Below, piece by piece: positions 42,724 through 50,423 of a stretch of 64,000 bases of DNA; position 1 is the first letter of the stretch; every line of letters begins with the position of its first letter. The notes beneath the pieces are model-generated. The model saw only the letters and a program-made list of their open reading frames with translations, did no database searches and was not told the DNA's origin. The translations under genes and the position numbers were made by a program. Origin of the DNA: Palsa-504 sp963769715 (GTDB taxonomy: Bacteria > Actinomycetota > Actinomycetes > Streptosporangiales > Streptosporangiaceae). The DNA is taken from NCBI GenBank assembly GCA_963769715.1, contig CAVYNE010000006.1, positions 186,001 through 250,000 on the forward strand. Direction: 5' to 3'.

Positions 42724-42782
42724 TATGATGATTATGGCTATACTGCGCCAGGGATCTAGCCAAGTCAACGGTTATCATCATA
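42724..42782. promoter_or_regulatory. Inverted-repeat pair between divergent operon and regulator
   Basis: The 9-base arms tatgatgat (42724-42732) and atcatcata (42774-42782) are exact reverse complements 41 bases apart in an AT-rich divergent promoter region. They are good candidates for binding sites of the adjacent FCD/GntR regulator. A possible -10 (tatagag) for the regulator lies near 42789. Confidence 0.5.
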
Positions 42783-42823
42783 TTGTTTATAGAGAATTTT
42801 GGAGAACGGCGACGGAGGGCACG

Positions 42824-43627
42824 ATGAGCGGCACCGGCGATGAGACGGGCTTCGACACGCCGGCGCTGCGGCCCCAGGAGTGGCGCCGGCCCCGTCCCGC
42901 GGACGTCCGGCCGGGCCCACGGCTGTCCCGCGGGGAATCCGCGGCCGCCCAGCTCATCGCCATCGCCGAGGCCGCCGCACCCGGCGACCGGCTCGGATCC
43001 AAGGAAGAGCTCCGGGCCCTCTGCGAGGTGTCGGTCGGCACCTTCAACGAGGCGGTCCGCATCGCCCAGTCACGGGGGATCATCTCGGTGCGGCCCGGCC
43101 CGGGCGGCGGGGTGTTCGCCGCCACCCAGTCGCCCATGGTCCGCCTGGGCAACTCCGTCCTCGCCCTCGACGCCGAGCAAACCCCCGTGGCCGAGGCGGT
43201 GCGGATCCGTGACGCGCTGGATCCGCTGCTGATCGAGGACGCGCTCTGGCACGCCTCCCCCGCCGACATCGCCGAACTGCGCGAGATCCTCGCCGACATG
43301 GCCTCGGCGGTGCAGCGGCTCGATCCCACCGCCTTCGTGCGCGCCAACTGGTCGCTGCACGCCCGCATCGCCGCCGTCAGCCCGCACGCCGTGCTGCGCT
43401 CGCTGTACGTCAACCTGCTCGACCAGATCGAGTCGCACACCCTCGCCGTGCTGCCCGGCAGCGAGCAGCCGCTGCCGGAGTACATCACGTCCCGTCACGC
43501 CCTGCACGTGGCTATCATCGACGCCCTTGAGCAACGCGACCACGACAAGGCACTGAGCCTCATCGGGCAGCACAACACCAGCAACGCCCTGCCGGCCTCG
43601 CTGGCACCGGCCGGGTCAAGCGCGTGA
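42824..43627 (+). CDS. FCD/GntR-type transcriptional regulator
   Basis: This 267-residue regulator has an N-terminal winged-helix portion (GSKEELRALCEVSVGTFNEA, VRIAQSRGIISVRPGPGGGV) and a C-terminal all-helical FCD domain (EAVRIRDALDPLLIEDALW, RANWSLHARIAAVSPHAVL, SRHALHVAIIDALEQRDHD) with metal-binding His/Asp positions visible. It is divergent from the meta-cleavage operon and likely controls it in response to a carboxylate metabolite. ATG 42824 has a ggagg seven bases upstream; in-frame upstream codons run across the promoter region. Confidence 0.9.
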   Translation: MSGTGDETGFDTPALRPQEWRRPRPADVRPGPRLSRGESAAAQLIAIAEAAAPGDRLGSKEELRALCEVSVGTFNEAVRIAQSRGIISVRPGPGGGVFAATQSPMVRLGNSVLALDAEQTPVAEAVRIRDALDPLLIEDALWHASPADIAELREILADMASAVQRLDPTAFVRANWSLHARIAAVSPHAVLRSLYVNLLDQIESHTLAVLPGSEQPLPEYITSRHALHVAIIDALEQRDHDKALSLIGQHNTSNALPASLAPAGSSA

Positions 43628-43630
43628 CCC

Positions 43631-43645
43631 GCTCCTGACAGGAGC
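43631..43645. terminator. Short hairpin after the GntR gene
   Basis: gctcctgacaggagc forms a 6-7 base stem three bases after the regulator stop. There is no T-run, so termination is uncertain. Confidence 0.35.
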
Positions 43646-43699
43646 TCTGGGTAGCTTCCAGCGCAAAGCCGACGATTTGGCCCGGCGCCGGGTGACTGG

Positions 43700-43990
43700 T
43701 TACCGGGCCGACGTGCGGCGTCGGGCGGCTGGGTCGGTCGCAGCGACGTGGCGGGCGACGGCGTCGGGGACCGGGCGGGCATAGCGCTCCAGGGAGCGGA
43801 CGGAGGCGTGCCGGCAGCAGGCGAGCAGGGTGGGGTTGTTGGTGCCGTTCTCGGCTTCGTGGGTGAGCATCGAGTGGCGGAGCTGGTGGCCTCCGGGTGG
43901 GCCAGGGGCCGGGTGGATAGCTCGAACAGCTCGGCGGCACGCTCCTGTCGTGTCCGGGACCCCGCGGCGGTGCATCGCAGGCGAAGTGCA
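43700..43990 (-). pseudogene. Tyrosine recombinase (phage-type integrase) C-terminal remnant
   Basis: The minus strand encodes GGHQLRHSMLTHEAENGTNN and PTLLACCRHASVRSLERYAR, ending at a stop at 43700-43702. It carries the HxLRH box and the [HK]..Y nucleophile pattern (RHASVRSLERYARP) of site-specific tyrosine recombinases. Upstream sense continues in another frame (RQERAAELFE..TRPLAHP), so there is a frameshift near 43893, and the N-terminal half is gone. It lies about 40-330 bases from the ychF 3' end, where an integrase gene of an element inserted at that site would be expected. Confidence 0.72.
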
Positions 43991-44028
43991 CCCATTGAGG
44001 TGGACCGGATGGAGCAGTCGCCCGGTGG

Positions 44029-45135
44029 CTAGCCAGACCGTGATGTTGCGCTGTGGCGGAACTCGACGACGTCGCCGTCACGCATGATGTAGTCCTTGCC
44101 CTCGATGCGGGCCTTGCCCGCGGCACGGGCCGCGGGCAGCGAGCCTGCCGCGATCAGGTCGTCGAACGAGACCACCTCGGCCTTGATGAAGCCGCGCTGG
44201 AAGTCGGTGTGGATGACGCCGGCCGCCTCCGGCGCGGTCGCCCCGGCCCGGATCTCCCAGGCCCGGGTCTCCTTCGGGCCCGCGGTGAGGAAGGTCTGCA
44301 AGCCGAGGGCGCGGAACCCGGCCCGCGCCAGCTGGGCCAGGCCCGGCTCGCCCATTCCGGCCTCGGCGAGCAGTTCCGCGGCCTCGTCCGCCGGCAGCTC
44401 GGCCAGGTCGGCTTCGGTCTTGGCGTCCAGGAAGATCGCCTCGGCCGGAGCCACCAGCGCGGACAAGCGCTTGCGCAGGTCTTCGTCGCCGAGTTCGGAG
44501 GTGTCCATGTTGAACACGTACAGGAACGGCTTGGCCGTCAGCAGCTGTAGCTCGCGCAGGGCGGCCAGATCGATGCCCGCGGCTGCGGCACCGGCCGACA
44601 ACGCGGTCCCGGAGTCGAGAAGCTCGGCGGCGGCAGCCGCGGCCTGGGCCACGTGGACGCGCTCGGGATCCCGGGCGAACTTCGTTTCTTTGGCCAGCCG
44701 GGGCAGGGCCTTTTCCAGGGTTTGCAGGTCGGCCAGGATCAGTTCGGTGACGACCGTCTCGATGTCGCGTTCCGGCGACACATCGCCGTCCACGTGCGTC
44801 ACGTCCGGGTCGGCGAAGACGCGTACCACCTGGCAGATCGCGTCGGTCTCGCGGATGTGGGCGAGGAACTGGTTGCCCAGCCCCTGGCCCTGCGAGGCGC
44901 CGCGGACCAGGCCGGCGATGTCGGTGAACCGCACGCTGGCCGGGACCACGCGCACGGAGTCGTACAGCTTGGCCAGCTCGGCCAGCCGCGGATCGGGGAC
45001 GCCCACCACGCCGACGTTGGGCTCGATGGTGGCGAACGGGTAGTTGGACGCCAGCGCGCTGGCCCGGGTCAGCGCGTTGAACAGGGTGGACTTGCCGACA
45101 TTAGGCAGGCCGACAATGCCGATAGACAAACTCAC
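44029..45135 (-). CDS. ychF: YchF/Obg-family ribosome-associated ATPase (redox-regulated)
   Basis: This 368-residue conserved P-loop protein preferentially binds ATP and associates with ribosomes. G1 is GLPNVGKST, then NYPFATIEPNVGV and DIAGLVRGASQGQG (G3), FLYVFNMD (G4-like), and a C-terminal TGS domain (FLTAGPKETRAWEIRAGATA, KARIEGKDYIMRDGDVVEF). The start is GTG 45135 after gtgggt. The normal family C-terminus is DGDV-x-x-FRFNV; here it is EFRHSATSRSG, which suggests the last codons were exchanged by recombination at the 3' end. Confidence 0.95.
   Translation of the reverse strand: MSLSIGIVGLPNVGKSTLFNALTRASALASNYPFATIEPNVGVVGVPDPRLAELAKLYDSVRVVPASVRFTDIAGLVRGASQGQGLGNQFLAHIRETDAICQVVRVFADPDVTHVDGDVSPERDIETVVTELILADLQTLEKALPRLAKETKFARDPERVHVAQAAAAAAELLDSGTALSAGAAAAGIDLAALRELQLLTAKPFLYVFNMDTSELGDEDLRKRLSALVAPAEAIFLDAKTEADLAELPADEAAELLAEAGMGEPGLAQLARAGFRALGLQTFLTAGPKETRAWEIRAGATAPEAAGVIHTDFQRGFIKAEVVSFDDLIAAGSLPAARAAGKARIEGKDYIMRDGDVVEFRHSATSRSG
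44041..44079 (-). repeat. ychF 3'-end copy A (resident site)
   Basis: The last about 13 codons of ychF share 38 of 39 bases with copies F and G and 10-28-base blocks with the others. This is the presumed active attachment site. Confidence 0.85.
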
Positions 45136-45183
45136 CCACGAAGTTTAGTAGCGCGGGGAGCCCGCGGATAACGAGGCGAACAA

Positions 45184-46851
45184 TTAGAACTGGACCTCGT
45201 ACTGGGCCGGGTCGATGCGCGCCTCGACGATCAGCGGGCGCGACCTGGCGCCGAAGCCCGCCAGGGCCTTCTCCAGGCCCGCCGGGCTGTCCACCCGCAC
45301 GCCGTCGCAGTCCATCGCCCCGGCCAGCGCGACCAGGTCCATCCCGTCCATCCGGGTGGCGGTCGGCGGGTAGCCCATCAGCTGCTGCCGTAGCTCGATC
45401 CGGTTCAGGCTGCCGTCGGCGAACACCACCACGGTGATCGGCACGCCCAACGCCGAGGCGATCCGCATCTCGGTCGCGGCCATCGCGAACCCGCCGTCGC
45501 CGACCAGGGCGATCACCGGCTGGTCTGGCCGGGTGAGCTTCGCCGCGATCGCCGCGGGCACGCCGAACCCCATGGCCGAAAGCCCGTTGGTCATCAGCAC
45601 CGAGCGCGGCCCGGCGGCCTGCCACGCCTGGCCCGCCATGATCTTGTGCGAGCCGACGTCGGTGGTCACGATCGTGTCGGCCGGGGCCGCCTCCCGGGCG
45701 ATCGTCACCACATCGGAGGGGTTGAGCCTGCCCTCGGCCCGCCCGGCCAGCCACGCCGCGCGCAACCGGGCCCGGTGCGCTGCCACTTCGGTCTCGGCCC
45801 ACCGGGGTTCACCCGACCACTGCGCCGCGATCCAGCCGAGGATGGCCGCCACGTGGCCGACGAGTTCGTACGCGCTGGCGTAGACCTGATCGGTGTTCGG
45901 GGTGGTGTCCAGGTGCAGGACCGGGGTGGCAACCGACCACGGGCTGATCAGCTCCACCGGGTCGAAACCGGCGGCCAGGATCAGGTCGGCGTCGGCCAGC
46001 AGGTCCCAGACGACCCGGTGACCCGCCATGTCGAGCACGCCGGCGAAGTACGGGTGGTCCTCGGGGAAGGTGCCCTTGGCCATCGGCGAGACCACCACCG
46101 GGACACCGGCCAGCTCCGCGAGGCGGAGCAGGTCCGGGCCCGCGGCGCAGCGGAGCGCGGCGATGCCCGCCAGGATCACCGGGCGGCGCGCGGCGTGCAG
46201 GACCCGCAGCGGGTCGCCGTCTCCGTACACGTCGACCGATCCCGCCGCCGCGGCCAGCGGAGGCAGGGCCAGCGGAGGCAGGCTGACCGCGGTGCCGCCC
46301 CCGTTCCCGGCGGCCACGGGGCCAGCGGGTACGGCCCAGGCGTCGGCGGTCACGGTCAGGTGAACGGCGCCGGGCCGCTCGGCGACGGCCGTCCGCAGCG
46401 CCTTGCGGATGACGGTGTGCGCCGAGGCCGGATCCAGGCGCAGCGCCAGCTTGGTGACTGGGGCGAACAAGCGGTCGTGATCGATGACCTGGTGCGTGAA
46501 GAACTGCTCGCGGGAGCTCTCGATCTGACCGGAGATCGCCAGCATCGGCACCCGGTCCAGGGTCGCCGAGGCCACGCCGTTCAGCACCGCCGTCGACCCC
46601 GGTCCCAGGGTGGACAGGCAGACTCCGGGCAGACCGGTCACCATCGCCGCCGCCTGGGCCATGAAAGCAGCCGTGCCCTCCCGGACCGCGGACACCACCT
46701 CGATGTCCCGGTGGCGGGCCGCCTCCATGAAGTCGATGACCGATTCACCGGGATAGCCGAAGACGTGCCGCACGCCGGTCGCGTGCACGTAGCCGGCCAG
46801 CAGGGCCGCGGTAGAACCTGGTGCCGGTGCAGAAACAGACCGCTGTGCCAT
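45184..46851 (-). CDS. Thiamine-diphosphate-dependent enzyme (acetolactate synthase/decarboxylase type)
   Basis: This protein of about 555 residues has three ThDP domains: HVFGYPGESVIDFMEA with the conserved Glu, a central transhydrogenase-like domain, and a C-terminal ThDP motif VALVGDGGFAMAATEM, then ADGSLNRIELRQQLMGYP (the NxN positions are only partly conserved). It resembles acetolactate synthase-like and benzoylformate decarboxylase-like enzymes. No small subunit (ilvN) is adjacent. ATG 46851 is preferred over an in-frame GTG 15 bases upstream. The reaction is unknown. Confidence 0.8.
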   Translation of the reverse strand: MAQRSVSAPAPGSTAALLAGYVHATGVRHVFGYPGESVIDFMEAARHRDIEVVSAVREGTAAFMAQAAAMVTGLPGVCLSTLGPGSTAVLNGVASATLDRVPMLAISGQIESSREQFFTHQVIDHDRLFAPVTKLALRLDPASAHTVIRKALRTAVAERPGAVHLTVTADAWAVPAGPVAAGNGGGTAVSLPPLALPPLAAAAGSVDVYGDGDPLRVLHAARRPVILAGIAALRCAAGPDLLRLAELAGVPVVVSPMAKGTFPEDHPYFAGVLDMAGHRVVWDLLADADLILAAGFDPVELISPWSVATPVLHLDTTPNTDQVYASAYELVGHVAAILGWIAAQWSGEPRWAETEVAAHRARLRAAWLAGRAEGRLNPSDVVTIAREAAPADTIVTTDVGSHKIMAGQAWQAAGPRSVLMTNGLSAMGFGVPAAIAAKLTRPDQPVIALVGDGGFAMAATEMRIASALGVPITVVVFADGSLNRIELRQQLMGYPPTATRMDGMDLVALAGAMDCDGVRVDSPAGLEKALAGFGARSRPLIVEARIDPAQYEVQF

Positions 46852-47036
46852 CGTCCCATTGTTCACGCACCGTGGGCGGGGCAGCCACCAGGATCGTTCG
46901 GCATAAAGAAAGGCGGCGGCGGATCAGGCGGCCGCGGCGGCTGACCGGAGCGGGACCGGCGGCTCAATGCAGAGTTAATCCCCCGCGTTATCGTGAAGTT
47001 ACGCCATGCGCTCCGGCCAGCCGGCCCGGGGGAACT

Positions 47037-48485
47037 TGTGTCGGATTTTCACGCCGCCTATCCGGATTACGCCACCACTTCCCGGCTCGACGAGCTGCGC
47101 GCCACCGAGTACTCCTACCTCGACGCGGGCGGCCACACGTACCTCGACTACACCGGAGCCGGGCTGGCGGCCGACGCGCAGCTGCGCGCGCAGGCCGAGC
47201 GGCTGCGGGGCGGCTGTTTCGGCAACCCGCACTCGGTCAACCCGACTTCGAGCGCCTCCACCCGGCTCATCGAAGAGGCCCGGGAGGCGGTGCTCGGTTA
47301 CTTCAACGCCGACGCCGACGAGTACGCGGTCATCTTCACCCCGAACGCCACCGGCGCGTGCCGCCTGGTCGGCGAGTCGTATCAGTTCCGGCCATGTCCC
47401 GCCTCGTGCTCACCGCCGATAACCACAATTCCGTGAACGGCATCCGGGAGTTCGCCCGCGCACGCGGCGCCGCGACCAGGTACGTCGGCCTGTCGCCGGA
47501 CGATCTGCGGGCCGACGGCGAGGACGTGGCCGCCGCGCTCGGGCCCGGCGGTGCGGCAGCCACGGGCGGGGCTTGTTCGCCTATCCGGCGCAGAGCAACT
47601 TCAGCGGCGTCCGGCATCCGCTGGCGTGGGTGGATCACGCCCAGGCCGCCGGCTACGACGTGCTGCTCGACGCGGCGGCCTTCGACGCCGACCAGCCGGC
47701 TCGACCTCGCCGCGGTCAGGCCCGAGTTCGTGACGGTGAGCTTCTACAAGATGTTCGGCTACCCGACCGGGGTCGGCTGCCTGCTGGCCCGGCGGGACGC
47801 GCTCGCCCGGCTGCGCCGCCCGTGGTTCTCCGGCGGCACGCTCGTGGGCGCGAGCGTGCAGGGCGGCTGGCACCGGCTGGCCGACGACGAGTCCGCGTTC
47901 GAGGACGGCACGCTCAACTTCCTCGCCATTCCCGACGTCACGACCGGTCTGGCCTGGGTCAGCGACATCGGCATCGACCTGATCCACCGGCGGGTCAGCT
48001 GACCTGACCAGCTGGCTGCTCGACGGCCTGGCGGTCCTGAAGCACGGCAGCGGCGCGCCGATGGTGCGCCTGTACGGGCCAGGACCTGGACAAGTCACGC
48101 GGCGGAACCGTGGCGTTCAACTTCCTCGATCCCCGCGGCGCGGTGGTGGACGAGCGGGCCGTGGCCCGGGACGCCAGCGCGGCGGGCATCTCGCTGCGGA
48201 CCGGCTGTTTCTGTAACCCGGGCGCGGGCGAGACGGGCGTTCGGGCTGACCGGGCAGGACGTGGGCGGCGCGTGGTGGCGCGGGGGTCCGCGGCACGACC
48301 TGCGGACGATCGACGACTACCTGGAGCGGGCCGGGCTGCCCAGCGGCGGCGCCGTCCGCGTGTCGCTGGGGCTGGTGTCCAACCTCGGCGACGTCGAGCG
48401 CTTCCTCGACTTCGCCGAGCGGACCTACCGTGACACCCAGCCCGTCTGCCCCGGTTCGGTACTGCCGCCACGGCTTCGCTGCTGA
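47037..48485 (+). pseudogene. Class-V aminotransferase/MoCo-sulfurase-like PLP enzyme, multiply frameshifted
   Basis: Fragments in alternating frames reconstruct one enzyme: LDAGGHTYLDYTGAGLAADA, GGCFGNPHSVNPTSSAS, then LTADNHNSVNGIREFARARG, YPAQSNFSGVRHPLAWVD and VTVSFYKMFGYPTGVGCLLA (PLP lysine), a premature stop near 48001, then SLRTGCFCNPGAGE (catalytic Cys loop) and PSGGAVRVSLGLVSNLGDVE. At least five frameshifts (near 47390, 47570, 47695, 48000 and 48235) and one stop are needed. Homology is to the PLP domain of molybdenum-cofactor sulfurases. Either heavily decayed or badly sequenced. A GTG near 47037 after ggggaa is the likely original start. Confidence 0.72.
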
Positions 48486-48543
48486 CCGCCTGGGGGGCGT
48501 GTCGCCGCGAGGTTTGCCGCCTACGGTGAGATCATCGCTGCAT

Positions 48544-49911
48544 ATGGGTGCAGTCTTGTTGCTTGCCGGACTGCTGCTCGGGATCGTTATCGGGGCAGCG
48601 ATCGGATACCTATTCGCCCGCGGTCGGCTCGCCGCCGCGGCCGCGGACGCCTCTGGCCGAGCCCGCGCCGCCGACGAGCGGGCGCGCGCCGCCGACGAGC
48701 GTGCCAGGATGATCGAGCGCACCGCGGCCGACCGGGCCGCGCTCGTCGAGGGGCAGCTCGCGGAGCGGTTCCAGGCCCTCTCCGCGCAGGCGCTGGACGC
48801 GAGCACCTCGCGGTTCCTCGAGGTCGCCGAGGGCCGGCTGCAGGCGGCGAACGCCAACGCGTCCAGCGAACTGGAGATCCGCCGCGCGGCCGTCGAGCAT
48901 CTCGTCGGGCCGTTGCGGGAAACCCTGGCCCGGGTCGAGGAGCAGCTGCGGGAGTCCGACGCGGCCCGGACCCGGTCGCACGCCGCGCTGGCCGAGCAGG
49001 TCGCCATCGCCCGGCAGAGCTCGGAACAGCTGCGTGCCCAGACCCAGGCGCTGGTCACCGCGCTGCGGCGGCCGGAGGCCAGGGGCCGCTGGGGTGAACT
49101 GCAGCTGCGCCGGGTGGTCGAGCTGGCCGGGATGAGCGCCCGCTGCGACTTCGACGAGCAGGTCGCCGTGGCCACGGCGGACGGCACGATACGCCCGGAC
49201 ATGGTGGTTCGGCTGGCCGGCGGCAAGAACATCGTGGTGGACTCCAAGGTCTCGCTCGCCGCGTACCTGGAGGCCGCAGAAACCGATGACGACGACGCGC
49301 GCGCGGCGCGGATGGACGCGCACGCACGGCATGTCCGGGAACATGTGGACCGGCTGGCGGGCAAGGCCTACTGGACGGCGCTGAGCCCGTCGCCGGAGTT
49401 CGTGATCCTGTTCATCCCGGGCGAGGCCTTCCTGGCCCCGGCGCTGGAGCGCGACCCCGGGCTGCTCGAGTACGCGCTCAGCCGCAAGGTGCACATCGCC
49501 ACTCCCACCACGCTGGTCACGATGCTGCGCACCGCGCAGTACGCCTGGCAGCAGGCGGCGCTGGCCGATAACGCCCGCGCCGTCTTCGACCTCGGCCGCG
49601 TGCTCTATGAGCGGATCGCGGGCCTCGGGCGGCACGTGGACCGCCTGGGCCGCGCGCTGACGACGGCGGTGTCCACCTACAACCAGGCCGTCGGCTCGCT
49701 GGAGAGCCGGGTGCTGCCCAGCGCCCGGCGGCTGAACGAGCTTGGCGTGGTCGACGGGGAACTCACCGCGCCGGGGCTGGTGGAGGAGACGACCAGGGCG
49801 CTGTCCGCTCCCGAACTCATCGCCGACGACCCAGCCGAGGTCGGCCCGGCTGAGCTTGGCCCGGCTGAGCTTGGCCCGGCTGAGGTCAGCCTGGTGCGTG
49901 CCGTTCGATGA
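48544..49911 (+). CDS. rmuC: RmuC-family DNA recombination protein
   Basis: This 455-residue protein has an N-terminal membrane helix (AVLLLAGLLLGIVIGAAIGY), a long coiled-coil (ARAADERARAADERARMIER through about residue 170) and a C-terminal RmuC domain (PEARGRWGELQLRRVVELAG, GGKNIVVDSKVSLAAYLEA, IATPTTLVTMLRTAQYAW). RmuC limits inversions and rearrangements, apparently through a nuclease fold. The tail contains a repeated AELGPAELGPAE unit from a 15-bp tandem repeat. ATG 48544; no strong SD is seen. Confidence 0.9.
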   Translation: MGAVLLLAGLLLGIVIGAAIGYLFARGRLAAAAADASGRARAADERARAADERARMIERTAADRAALVEGQLAERFQALSAQALDASTSRFLEVAEGRLQAANANASSELEIRRAAVEHLVGPLRETLARVEEQLRESDAARTRSHAALAEQVAIARQSSEQLRAQTQALVTALRRPEARGRWGELQLRRVVELAGMSARCDFDEQVAVATADGTIRPDMVVRLAGGKNIVVDSKVSLAAYLEAAETDDDDARAARMDAHARHVREHVDRLAGKAYWTALSPSPEFVILFIPGEAFLAPALERDPGLLEYALSRKVHIATPTTLVTMLRTAQYAWQQAALADNARAVFDLGRVLYERIAGLGRHVDRLGRALTTAVSTYNQAVGSLESRVLPSARRLNELGVVDGELTAPGLVEETTRALSAPELIADDPAEVGPAELGPAELGPAEVSLVRAVR

Positions 49912-50423
49912 CGCAGACCCAGGCCCAGGGCCAGAAAACAGGGACGCAGCGACCTGCGCGCCTTCAGCTCCCGGGATCCATCAAGCTGACCGGGCGCGGC
50001 GCGGTGGTCGCGCTGTTCACGGCCTGTTTCCTCAGCCTGCTGATCGCGGCCTGGACCGGCTGGAGCACATTCGCCGATGTGATGTTCGTCATGGCCTGCG
50101 GTGTGGTCACGTGCTACACGCGGGTCAGCGGACTGCGCGCGGTGGTGGTGTGCCCGCCGCTGGCCTTCTTCGCCGGAAGCGTGCTGGCTCAGGTGCTCAC
50201 CGCGCCCGACACCTTCTCGGCCGCGGTGGGGATCCTGGTCACGCTGAGCAGCTCGGCGCTCTGGCTGTTCACCGGCACGGCGCTAGTCGCCGCGATCGCG
50301 CTCGGCCGTGGCTACCGGCCCAAGATGCCCGCAATACCGCAGCTCAGCAACCTGCGCGAGGCCCTGAAGGACATCTGGCCATCCCGGTCGGAGCGCGCTG
50401 ACCGGTGGCTCCGACGGCGTTAG
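49908..50423 (+). CDS. DUF6542-type membrane protein
   Basis: This 171-residue protein has four predicted hydrophobic segments (VVALFTACFLSLLIAAWTGW, VMFVMACGVVTCYTRVSGLR, VVVCPPLAFFAGSVLAQVL, SAAVGILVTLSSSALWLFTG) and a basic C-terminus. It matches the actinobacterial DUF6542 family commonly found near rmuC. Its ATG overlaps the rmuC stop. It converges with ispH, and the two stop codons overlap in ttag (50420-50423). Confidence 0.7.
   Translation: MTQTQAQGQKTGTQRPARLQLPGSIKLTGRGAVVALFTACFLSLLIAAWTGWSTFADVMFVMACGVVTCYTRVSGLRAVVVCPPLAFFAGSVLAQVLTAPDTFSAAVGILVTLSSSALWLFTGTALVAAIALGRGYRPKMPAIPQLSNLREALKDIWPSRSERADRWLRRR

Noticed and set aside
46821..48002. 393-codon frame as an intact aminotransferase
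   Set aside because: Its first half overlaps and contradicts the frame that actually encodes the PLP-enzyme N-terminus, and conserved blocks alternate between frames; the locus is a pseudogene.
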